Positions 16,960-25,199 of a stretch of 32,817 nucleotides of DNA are shown here, one piece after another; position 1 is the stretch's first letter, and every line of letters begins with the position of its first letter. The notes under the pieces are model-generated. The model saw only the letters and a program-made list of their open reading frames with translations. It was not told the origin of the DNA and searched no databases. The translations under genes and the position numbers were made by a program. Source of the DNA: an uncultured Opitutia bacterium (GTDB lineage Bacteria; Verrucomicrobiota; Verrucomicrobiia; Opitutales; UBA953); assembly GCA_903882335.1 (NCBI GenBank), contig CAIRWP010000028.1, forward strand, positions 1 to 32,817. The letters run 5' to 3'.

Positions 16960-19356
16960 TCAGCGGATGGTCTGGAATTCGGGCAGCATGCAGACGGCCC
17001 AGAGGAGGTCGGCCACGCCTTGCTCATCGAGCTTGGGCCCGAGCAGGCTCCGGGCCACGGCGAGCTCGGCGGCGGTGGGTTCGCGGCAGAGGGCCGACAG
17101 GTACAGCCAGCGCGCAAAAGCCTCGGGGGACTCCCAGTTCCGCCGCAGGAGGTTGGTCGCGCCGCGGGCGAGAAGGTCGGTGAGGGCGGCGCCGTTGGCC
17201 AGGTCGATCGCCTCGAGCGTGCTCAGCTCGTTCGGACGCATCGACACGATCTGCTCGCGGTTCGGGCGGCCGAGCGAACGCTGCAGGAGGTCGGCCTTCA
17301 TCAGCGTAGCGCGCGGGGTCAGCAGGACCTTCCCGGAGAAGACCGCGACCTGATCGGCCATCCGCTTCTCGGCGAGACCCCAGGCGGTCCCCGCGACGAG
17401 CGCGACCGGCTTCCACCCGGCGGCGGCGGACAGCCGCCCTTGGGTGTCGGGCAAGGTCGCCGACCACTGCCAGGACTTATCCGTGGCCAGGGCGACCTCC
17501 TTGCCGTCGACGGTCTGCGCGTACAGCTGGCACCAGAGGGCGGCGGCGTTCGGCGCGGACCCGCCGTTGCGACCGACGGCTACGATCTCGTTGGCGCCCG
17601 CGCGGAGGAAGGGAGTGAGATCGAAGGTCTGCGGGGTCTGCCAATCGTCGCCGGCGCCGACCTTGCGGCCGTTGACCCAGAGCTCGAAGGCGTTGTCGCC
17701 GGTGATCGTGCAGGCCGCGCGGCGCGGCGCGGCGGCCAGCGTGAGCGACTGGCGGAAGGCGCGCGCCTCGCCGACGGCGGGCTGGCGACCCCGCCCCGTG
17801 TCGTTGGACCAGATGGGCTGGGCGAGGAACGCGGCGGGAGCGCCGCCGGCGGGGGCGCGCGTGACGCCGGCGTCGATCTTGGCGGGCGTGGTCCCCGTGA
17901 GCCGCCAGACGGCGTCGACGAACTGCTCCGCGGTCAGGCGCTTGGACCGGGGACCGCGATAGGCGTAGGCCTGCTCGTCGGCGGTGGGCGCCAGGACCTC
18001 CGCGCGGGCCTGGTAGGCCTCGGAGGTGGCGATGAAGGCGAGCGCGGCGCGCAGGTCGTAGCCCGAGTCCCGCAGCTGGTTGGCGAGCACGTCGAGCAAG
18101 TCCTGGTTCCAGGGCGCCGTCTGCATCGCGTCGACGGGATGGACTACGCCGCGGCCCATGAGCCGCTGCCAGAGACGGTTGGCCATCGTGCGCTGGAAGC
18201 GTCCGTTGTCCGGATGCGTCAGCAACGCCGCGAGCTGGGTCAGCCGCTCGCCCTTCGGCTTCGAGGCGTCGACCTGCCCGAGTTCGGGAAAGAGCCAGGC
18301 GGCCGCCGCGGGCTTGCCCGTCGGGACATCGCAGCGGACGAGCTCGAGCGGACGGTCGGAGTAGATAGCGGCGAGGCCGTAGGCGTCCTTGAGTTTCCAG
18401 CGGTCGATGAAGCTATCGTGGCAGGACGCGCACTTCATGTTGATGCCGAGGAAGGCCTGCGAGACGCTCTGCGCGAACTGCAGCTCGGGCTTCTGCCCGG
18501 CGCTGGTGGCGCCGCGCCACACGATACCCTTCGCGAAGCCTTCGCTCTCCGGGAGGGGCGCGACCAGCTCGCGGGCCAGCTGGTCGTACGGTTTGTTGGT
18601 CACGAGCGCGCGGTAGAGCCAGGGCGTGATCTGCTTGCGCCCGCCGTCGATGTAGCCGGTGCCGGCGTAGTCGTTGCGCAGGAGGTCGTTCCAGAAGGCC
18701 ATCCAGTGGTCCGCGTAATCGACGTCGCGAGCCAGCAGGGCGCGGACGAGCCGGGCACGCTTGTCGGGGGCCAGGTCGGCGACGAAAGCGCGGGTCTCCT
18801 CCGGGCTCGGCAGGAGGCCGACGAGGTCGAGGGAGACGCGCCGGAGGAAGGTGGCGTCATCGGCGCGCGCGGGGCGCGGTAGCCGGCGCGATGCCGTCCA
18901 GGCGTCGAGCACGCGGTCGATCGGATGGTCGCGGCCGTCCTGCGCGGCCGGCAAGGCCACCGCGCGAGGGCGCAGCGCCGGCTCGTAGGCCGGTTGCTTG
19001 AAGGCGAACCCTTCGGTCCAGCGCGCGCCCTGGCCGATCCAGGCGCGCAACGTGGCGACCTCCGCCGGCGTGAGGCCCGGGCCCTTCGGGGGCATCCGGA
19101 GATCCGGGTCGGTGCTGACGATTGCCTCGAGCAATCGCCCCTTGGCCGCGTCGCCGGGCGTGAGGACAGGCCCATCCTCGCCGCCCTCGAGCAACGCGGC
19201 GCGTGTGTTCATCGAGAAGCCGCCCTTCTTCTTGTCCCCCGTATGGCACTCCGCGCAATGCTTGCGCAGCAGCGGCACCACGGCGTGGTCGAAGTCGGGC
19301 TCGGCGGCGCCGAGGACGGCGCCGGCGGCCAGCAAGGCCAGGAGGGCGGGCTTCAT
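16960..19356 (-). CDS. PSCyt1 - DUF1549 - DUF1553 protein with inserted GH2/jelly-roll-like sugar-binding segment
   Basis: Start MKPALLALLAAGAVLGAAEPDFDHAVVPLLRKHCAECHT; KCASCHDSFIDRWKLKDAYGLAAIYSD; RFQRTMANRLWQRLMGRGVVHPVD; insert FRQSLTLAAAPRRAACTITGDNAFELWVNGRKVGAGDDWQTPQTFDLTPFLRAGANEIVAVGRNGG. Confidence 0.9.
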   Translation of the reverse strand: MKPALLALLAAGAVLGAAEPDFDHAVVPLLRKHCAECHTGDKKKGGFSMNTRAALLEGGEDGPVLTPGDAAKGRLLEAIVSTDPDLRMPPKGPGLTPAEVATLRAWIGQGARWTEGFAFKQPAYEPALRPRAVALPAAQDGRDHPIDRVLDAWTASRRLPRPARADDATFLRRVSLDLVGLLPSPEETRAFVADLAPDKRARLVRALLARDVDYADHWMAFWNDLLRNDYAGTGYIDGGRKQITPWLYRALVTNKPYDQLARELVAPLPESEGFAKGIVWRGATSAGQKPELQFAQSVSQAFLGINMKCASCHDSFIDRWKLKDAYGLAAIYSDRPLELVRCDVPTGKPAAAAWLFPELGQVDASKPKGERLTQLAALLTHPDNGRFQRTMANRLWQRLMGRGVVHPVDAMQTAPWNQDLLDVLANQLRDSGYDLRAALAFIATSEAYQARAEVLAPTADEQAYAYRGPRSKRLTAEQFVDAVWRLTGTTPAKIDAGVTRAPAGGAPAAFLAQPIWSNDTGRGRQPAVGEARAFRQSLTLAAAPRRAACTITGDNAFELWVNGRKVGAGDDWQTPQTFDLTPFLRAGANEIVAVGRNGGSAPNAAALWCQLYAQTVDGKEVALATDKSWQWSATLPDTQGRLSAAAGWKPVALVAGTAWGLAEKRMADQVAVFSGKVLLTPRATLMKADLLQRSLGRPNREQIVSMRPNELSTLEAIDLANGAALTDLLARGATNLLRRNWESPEAFARWLYLSALCREPTAAELAVARSLLGPKLDEQGVADLLWAVCMLPEFQTIR

Positions 19357-19367
19357 CGCGGGGCGGC

Positions 19368-20465
19368 TCAGCGGGCGAACACGATGCAGCAAGCGGCGCC
19401 GGCCGCGACGGACTGCTTCGTGTCGGTCAGGCGGCCGGTGGCCGGGTCGACGCGGTAGGCGTTGAGGGTGCCCGACTTCTGCCCGGCGCAGACGAGCCAG
19501 CGGCCATCGGGGCTGAGGCCGAAGCCGCGCGGGACGGCCGGGACGTCGAGGGTGTGGCCGAGCGGCGACAGCTGGCCGTCGGCGCCGATCGCGTAGGCCG
19601 CCAGCGAATTATGGCCGCGGTTGGAGACATAGAGCGCCTTGCCGTCGGGCAGGCAGAAGATCTCCGCGGTGGAGGCGCCCTTGGCGTCGGCGCCGGCGGG
19701 CAAAGTCGGCAGGACCTGGAGCTCCTTCATCGCGCCGGTGGTCGCGTCGACCGCGAACACGCTCACGGTCATCGCCATCTCGTTGCACACGTACGCGAAA
19801 CCGCCCTGCGGGTGGAAGGCGAGGTGGCGGGGGCCGGCGCCCGGGGCCACGCGACCGGACTTGGCCGGGGACGGCTTGAGCGTGCCGGTGGCCGCGTCGA
19901 ACGCGTGGATGAAGATGTCGTCGGTCCCGAGGTCGGGCACGTAGACGAAACGGTTCGCGGCGTCCGCATAGATACCGTGGGCATGGGGGCCGGCCTGGCG
20001 ACCCTTGTTCGGGCCCGTGCCCTCGTGCTGCAGGAATGAGCTCGCGGGGCCGATCGAACCATCGGCCTTGAGCGGCAGGCAGGCGACGGAGCCCGAGCCG
20101 TAGTTGGCCGCGAAGAGGAACTTGCCCGTCCGGTCCAACGTGACATGGGTGGCGCCCTTCCCCTTCGTTTCCTCCGTGTTGAGCAAGGTGGCCGGGCCGT
20201 TCGCGGCGAGACGGTAGGCGGCGACGCCGCCACCGGCGACCTCGGCGGTGGCGTAGAGCACCTTGCCATCCTGGCCTAGCGCCAGGAAGGAGGCACCCTT
20301 GGCCTCGGCGATGACGACGGGGACGGAAAGTTTGCCGGTCTCCGCGTCGAGGGTGCCGCGCAGGATGCCCTGGGCCGCGGCCCCGGAGGTGCCGACATAG
20401 AAGGTGAGGTCGCCGGCGACGGCGGAGGCGGCGAGCAAGGTGAGCACGGGGAGGAGGGAGCGCAT
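19368..20465 (-). CDS. Secreted lactonase-type seven-bladed beta-propeller (6-phosphogluconolactonase-like)
   Basis: Start MRSLLPVLTLLAASAVAGDLTFYVGTSG; repeated blades HVTLDRTGKFLFAANYGSGSVACLPL, PHAHGIYADAANRFVYVPDLGTDDIFIHAFD, GPRHLAFHPQGGFAYVCNEMAMTVSVF. Confidence 0.88.
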   Translation of the reverse strand: MRSLLPVLTLLAASAVAGDLTFYVGTSGAAAQGILRGTLDAETGKLSVPVVIAEAKGASFLALGQDGKVLYATAEVAGGGVAAYRLAANGPATLLNTEETKGKGATHVTLDRTGKFLFAANYGSGSVACLPLKADGSIGPASSFLQHEGTGPNKGRQAGPHAHGIYADAANRFVYVPDLGTDDIFIHAFDAATGTLKPSPAKSGRVAPGAGPRHLAFHPQGGFAYVCNEMAMTVSVFAVDATTGAMKELQVLPTLPAGADAKGASTAEIFCLPDGKALYVSNRGHNSLAAYAIGADGQLSPLGHTLDVPAVPRGFGLSPDGRWLVCAGQKSGTLNAYRVDPATGRLTDTKQSVAAGAACCIVFAR

Positions 20466-20517
20466 GGTGCGGTGGTTATGATTAGAGGGATAGGAAAGGC
20501 CGAGGTTCCAAGCAAAC

Positions 20518-21843
20518 TCAGCGGCCGTCCCACCAGCCATCCAGGAGGGCGGTGAGTCGTTTGACCTCGGCCGGACGTTCGGCGGCGAGGTCGCGCTTTT
20601 CATGGGGATCGGCCTTGAGGTCGAAGAGACGCGGCGGCTCGGTGGCGTCGCTCGAGCCATGCTGGGTCGCGCCGGTCTTCAGGCCGCTCGAGACGATGAG
20701 CTTCAGGTCGCCGGCGACGAGCCAGCGGTAGCGCAGGCTGGCGGCGGGGGTACCCAGTTGGCGGATATCGTGGGTCGAGTTCTGCCCGGCGACGAAGGGG
20801 CGCGCCTGCAAGGCCGCGTCATCCAGGAGATTGAGACCGTCGCCGTCGGCGGGCACCGGCGCGCCGGCGAGCTTGAGCAAGGTCGGCATAAGGTCCACGG
20901 CGCTGGCCGGAGCCTGGACGACCGTCGGCGCGACCTGGCCCGGCCAGCTCACGAGGATCGGGGAGCGCACGCCGCCGTCGAAGGGCGACTGCTTGGAGCG
21001 CGCGAAGTCGACCTCCGGCTTGTCGGTCCGCGGGATCCAGCCGTTGTCGGCGATGTAGACGATGACCGTGTCGCGGGTGAGGCCTTCCTTCTCGAGGTGG
21101 GCGCGCACCTCGCCGATGGTCTCGTCGAACCACTCCACCATCGCATGGTAACGGGCGGCCTGGAGCGTCGGCGACTTGTCGCGGTACTTGGCGAGGAGCC
21201 GTTCGGGCGGCGTGTGCGGGTCGTGCGGCATCATGGGCGCGTACCACGCGAAGAACGGTTTGCCGGACTGCTTGGACCGGGTGATGAAGTCCGTGAGCGG
21301 GGCCAGGCTCTTGCGCCCGATGTCGAGCCCCACGTCGCCATGACGGCCACCCTTCGTCATGCCTTCGGTGAAACCGCCGGTGGAGTAATCGCCCATCCAC
21401 CACTTGCCGGTCTGCAGGCTGACGTAACCGCGCTCGCCCAGCAGACGCGGCAGGATCGGCGATGTCTGGAACAGCTTGATCATCTGGGCCCGACCCTGGA
21501 GGAAGGCCGGGCTTTTCTGGCGGGCCGCCGCGCCGCCGGCGGCGGCGGGCACCAGCGGGTCGTTGCCGGTGATGCCGTGCCGGTGGACATGCCGGCCGGT
21601 CAAGATCGAGGCGAGGCTGGGGCCGCACAGGGAGTTGGTGACGTAGCCCCGGGGGAAGACGCGGGACTCGGCCGCCAACTTGTCGAGGTGCGGGGTGCTG
21701 ACCGCCTTGGAGCCCATGAAGCCGTAATCGAACCACGCATGGTCGTCCGAGATGATCATCAGGATGTTCGGGGCCTTCGCGGGCGCCGCGGGTTCGGCGG
21801 CCGTCAGGGTGAGGGCACCGAGGAGAAGCAGGAGGGAACGCAT
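20518..21843 (-). CDS. Secreted sulfatase (type I arylsulfatase family)
   Basis: PNILMIISDDHAWFDYGFMG, TPHLDKLAAESRVFPRGYVTNSLCGPSLASILTGRHVHRHGITGN, GKWWMGDYSTGG, FFAWYAPMMPHDPHTPPERLLAKY, VIVYIADNGWIPRTDKPEVDFARSKQSPFDGGVRSPILVSWPG. Confidence 0.93.
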   Translation of the reverse strand: MRSLLLLLGALTLTAAEPAAPAKAPNILMIISDDHAWFDYGFMGSKAVSTPHLDKLAAESRVFPRGYVTNSLCGPSLASILTGRHVHRHGITGNDPLVPAAAGGAAARQKSPAFLQGRAQMIKLFQTSPILPRLLGERGYVSLQTGKWWMGDYSTGGFTEGMTKGGRHGDVGLDIGRKSLAPLTDFITRSKQSGKPFFAWYAPMMPHDPHTPPERLLAKYRDKSPTLQAARYHAMVEWFDETIGEVRAHLEKEGLTRDTVIVYIADNGWIPRTDKPEVDFARSKQSPFDGGVRSPILVSWPGQVAPTVVQAPASAVDLMPTLLKLAGAPVPADGDGLNLLDDAALQARPFVAGQNSTHDIRQLGTPAASLRYRWLVAGDLKLIVSSGLKTGATQHGSSDATEPPRLFDLKADPHEKRDLAAERPAEVKRLTALLDGWWDGR

Positions 21844-21851
21844 GGGGAAAG

Positions 21852-23849
21852 TCACCAGATCTTGACGCGCTGAGCGGGGTCGAGCCACATCGAATCGCCC
21901 GGCTTCGTGCCGAACGCCTCGTGGAACTCGTCGATGTTGCGCAGCACGACGTTGATGCGCTGGGGCATCGGGGAGTGGGTGTCGGACAGCAGGCGGTTCC
22001 GCAAGGTCTCCGGGCGGATGTTGCCGGCGAAGGCGAAGGCGTGCGCCAGGAAGAAACGCTGCAGCGGCGTCTGGCCCGCGATGAGCCGGCCGGAGCGGAA
22101 CGCCTCGGTCTCCCGGAAGGCGTCCAGCGCGATCGCCACGCCGCCGATGTCGGCGATGTTCTCGCCGAGGGTCAGCTTACCGTTGACGCGGATGCCCGGC
22201 AGCGGTTCCTCCCGGTCGTACTGGGCGACGATCCGGTCGCAGCGCTCGCGGAACGCCTTCTCCGTCGGCGGAGACCAGCCCTGCTCCAGGCGCCCCGTCG
22301 GACCGAAACGGCGCCCCGAGTCGTCGAACCCGTGCGTGAGCTCATGCCCGATGGTGCAGGCGATGAAGCCGTAGAGCACGGCGTCATCGAGCGCCTCGCC
22401 GTCGTACGTCGGCACCCCGAGGATGGCGGCGGGCATGACGATCTCGTTGTTCATCGGGCTGTAGTAGGCGTTGACCGTGTAGGGGCGCATACCCCACTCC
22501 TCGCGTTCCGGGGCGCCGCCGACCCGGGCGAACGTCCGGGCGCGCGACCACTTGCTGACGTTGACGAGGTTCTGGGCGAGGCCGTCGGCGCGGATCTCCA
22601 CGCCTTCGTAGCCGCGGAACTTATCGGGATAGCCCACGCGGAGCTTGATCGCGGCGAGTTTGCGTAAGGCCCACGCCTGCGTCTCGGCATCCATCCACTC
22701 CAGCTTGCGGATGCGGGCGGCGAAGGCGGTCCGGACGTTCTCGCAGACCAGGCGGAAACGTTCGCGCTGCGCCGGGGTGAAGCGGCGCGCCACGTATTCC
22801 TTGCCGAGTAGGTCGCCCAGGGCGCCATCCTGTATCCGCAAGGCCCGCTCCGGGAGACTGCGTTGCTGCTTGGCGCCGGTCAGGACGACGCCCTCGAACT
22901 CGAAGGCGGCGGCCGCCGTGGCGGCGTTGAGCACGGAAGCATGCCCGGAGATCGCCTGGAAGCGGAAGTAATCGCGGACCGCCTCCGCCGGGGTCTCGGC
23001 GAGGATCCGCGCCAAAGCCTTGAGGAAATCGGGCTGGCCGACGATGACGCGGGTGACCGCGGGGGCGCCGGCGCGCCGCGTGACGGCCTCCCAGCGCAGG
23101 CCGGGCGTGAGGGCGTCGATCTCCGCCCAGGACATCGGGTGGTAATGGGCGTCAGGGTTGCGCAGCTGCACCAGCGGCAAGGAGACTTCGGCGAGCCTGG
23201 TCTCGAACGCGAGGACCGCCGCGCCGGCCTGCCGGGCTCGCGCCGCGTCATAACCGAGGAAGCCCAGCATCTGGGCGACATGGGCGGGGAAGGCGTCCCG
23301 CACGCGCTTGGTGGCGGGCTCCTCGCTGAAATAGAACGCGCGCTCCGGGAGGGAGAGCCCCGTCTGCCAGAGCTGCAGCGCGACCTTCGTCTCGTCCTTC
23401 TTGTCCTGCCCAGCGAACACCCCGAGGAACGTCCCCGTGCCTTCGGCGTAGAGATCGGCGGCGGCCTCCAGGAGCGCCTGCGGCGTCTTGGCCTCGTCGA
23501 GCTTGGCCAGGACGGCGCGCAGCCCGGCCGGGAGCTCGGCCGGGCCGGCCTCGAAGCCGAGGGCGGAACGCCAGAAATCGGCGAGCCGACGCTGATCGGC
23601 GGTGGCGTCCGGCTTTGCGAGCAACTCGCCGTTGATCACGAGGAGGTCCTTCTTGATGAGGTCGTCCTGCCAGGCGAAGGAGTTGTAGACGGCCCGGTCG
23701 GGGGCCAAGGGGAAACGGCGTAGCCAGGCCCCGTTCGCATGCGTCCAGAAGTCCTGCCGGGCGGACACCGCCGGGTCGCGGTTGGCCTCGATGAGATCCG
23801 CCCCGGGCAGGGAAGTAGCCAGCAGGAGGGCGAGCAGGGGCGAACGCAT
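21852..23849 (-). CDS. M13 family (neprilysin/PepO-like) metalloendopeptidase
   Basis: VNAYYSPMNNEIVMPAAILGVPTYD, FIACTIGHELTHGFDDSGRRF (HExTH) and LGENIADIGGVAIALDAF. Signal peptide at N-terminus. Confidence 0.95.
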   Translation of the reverse strand: MRSPLLALLLATSLPGADLIEANRDPAVSARQDFWTHANGAWLRRFPLAPDRAVYNSFAWQDDLIKKDLLVINGELLAKPDATADQRRLADFWRSALGFEAGPAELPAGLRAVLAKLDEAKTPQALLEAAADLYAEGTGTFLGVFAGQDKKDETKVALQLWQTGLSLPERAFYFSEEPATKRVRDAFPAHVAQMLGFLGYDAARARQAGAAVLAFETRLAEVSLPLVQLRNPDAHYHPMSWAEIDALTPGLRWEAVTRRAGAPAVTRVIVGQPDFLKALARILAETPAEAVRDYFRFQAISGHASVLNAATAAAAFEFEGVVLTGAKQQRSLPERALRIQDGALGDLLGKEYVARRFTPAQRERFRLVCENVRTAFAARIRKLEWMDAETQAWALRKLAAIKLRVGYPDKFRGYEGVEIRADGLAQNLVNVSKWSRARTFARVGGAPEREEWGMRPYTVNAYYSPMNNEIVMPAAILGVPTYDGEALDDAVLYGFIACTIGHELTHGFDDSGRRFGPTGRLEQGWSPPTEKAFRERCDRIVAQYDREEPLPGIRVNGKLTLGENIADIGGVAIALDAFRETEAFRSGRLIAGQTPLQRFFLAHAFAFAGNIRPETLRNRLLSDTHSPMPQRINVVLRNIDEFHEAFGTKPGDSMWLDPAQRVKIW

Positions 23850-24017
23850 ACCGCAGGGTGGCGGCCCCCAAGGGCGGGGGAAACCCTATTTTAGGGAACG
23901 ATGACCCGGGCCGGGGCTTGGACCGTTTGACAGGCCCCGGCGAGCGGGCAGATTACCCCTCGCCCACCCCCGGGCCCGGCGGACGCCCTGGCGCCGGAAA
24001 AATCTACGCGAAGGATT

Positions 24018-24034
24018 TCATTGTCAGACAATGA
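24018..24034. promoter_or_regulatory. Perfect 8-bp-arm palindrome upstream of the sigma factor gene
   Basis: TCATTGTC-A-GACAATGA in a locally AT-rich intergenic stretch. Confidence 0.5.
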
Positions 24035-24126
24035 CTTAGGAAATCATTGGTCCGAAAAGGGCATTTTCCGGCCCCTTCTATAGAGGCCATTTACTTTTTA
24101 TTAGAAACCACCCCACCCCTTTCCAC

Positions 24127-25128
24127 ATGATCCAAACCCAACTCCTCCAAGACCTCCGCCTGCCGACCAGCACCCTCCCCGCCCCGACCCACGACCGCCA
24201 CCCGAACCAGGAGACCGCCGCTGATTCCTCGACCCTGTCCGAGCTCGCCGCGCTCGCGGCCCAGGCCTTCGCCGAGGAGCCCACCGAGTTCGACGGCCTC
24301 GGCGACTACCTCCGCCGCGCCTGCCACCGCGATAAGCTCGAACCCGCCGAGGAGACCGCGCTGGGTCGCGCCCTGCGCGCCGGTCGCCGGGCCGACGGCT
24401 CGTTCACGCCGGCGGCGCGGCTCGCCTACGATGAGTTCGTCGAACGCAACCTGCGCCTGGTCGTCTACTTCGCCAAGCGTTTCGCCCGGAGCCGCGATGA
24501 CCTGCTGGACCTGATCAGCGCGGGCAACCTGGGCCTGATGACCGCGACCCAGAAGTTCGACCCCGAGCGCGGCATCCGTTTCAGTACCTTCGCGGCGTGG
24601 GACATCCACAGTCAGATCGTGGCGGAGGTGCGCCAGCGCCAGCGCCCGGTGCACCTGCCGCGCAACCTCCACGAGCAGCTGACCGCGGCCCGGCGCGCGG
24701 AGGCCGAGCTGACGCAGCAGCTCGGACGCGAGCCCACCGAGACCGAGGTCTCCTTGGAACTGGGTTGGGCGCCCGACCACCTGACGGACCTGCGCCGGCT
24801 GACGCAGGCCGGCGTCTCGCTCGACGCCCCGCCGGAAAACGACGGCGGACTCACCCTGGCGGACCGCCTGAAGGACGAGGCGGCAACGGACCCGGCGCAC
24901 GCGGCGGAACGCTCCGACCGCGCGACCTTCGCCCGCGCCCTGCTCGACCATCTCGACGGACGCGAGCGCCGCATCCTCTGCCTACGCCACGGGATCGGGA
25001 CCGACCATGAATGGACGCTCGAGGAGATCGGCGCCGCCCTGGGCGTCACCCGCGAACGCGTCCGCCAGCTCGAGGGCATCGCGCTGCAGAAGCTCCGGAC
25101 CGAGGCGGCCGCGCGGCCCGCGGCCTAA
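24127..25128 (+). CDS. RNA polymerase sigma factor, sigma-70 family (regions 2, 3 and 4 present)
   Basis: FVERNLRLVVYFAKRFARSRDDLLDLISAGNLGLMTATQKFDPERGIRFSTFAAWDIHSQI (region 2), LGREPTETEVSLELGW (region 3), HGIGTDHEWTLEEIGAALGVTRERVRQLEGIALQKLR (region 4). Confidence 0.95.
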   Translation: MIQTQLLQDLRLPTSTLPAPTHDRHPNQETAADSSTLSELAALAAQAFAEEPTEFDGLGDYLRRACHRDKLEPAEETALGRALRAGRRADGSFTPAARLAYDEFVERNLRLVVYFAKRFARSRDDLLDLISAGNLGLMTATQKFDPERGIRFSTFAAWDIHSQIVAEVRQRQRPVHLPRNLHEQLTAARRAEAELTQQLGREPTETEVSLELGWAPDHLTDLRRLTQAGVSLDAPPENDGGLTLADRLKDEAATDPAHAAERSDRATFARALLDHLDGRERRILCLRHGIGTDHEWTLEEIGAALGVTRERVRQLEGIALQKLRTEAAARPAA

Positions 25129-25199
25129 CGCCGCCCGCAAGGCGGCCTACTAACCCGGGGACGAGCACGGGCGGTCTTGCCGCGGCGTCGGGGGTGACC

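Noticed and set aside
15622-18882. 1086-aa + strand ORF, the longest in the track
   Set aside because: Lies opposite DUF1501-2 and PSCyt1-3, both with clear motifs; Gly/Val/Glu/Arg-rich antisense composition.
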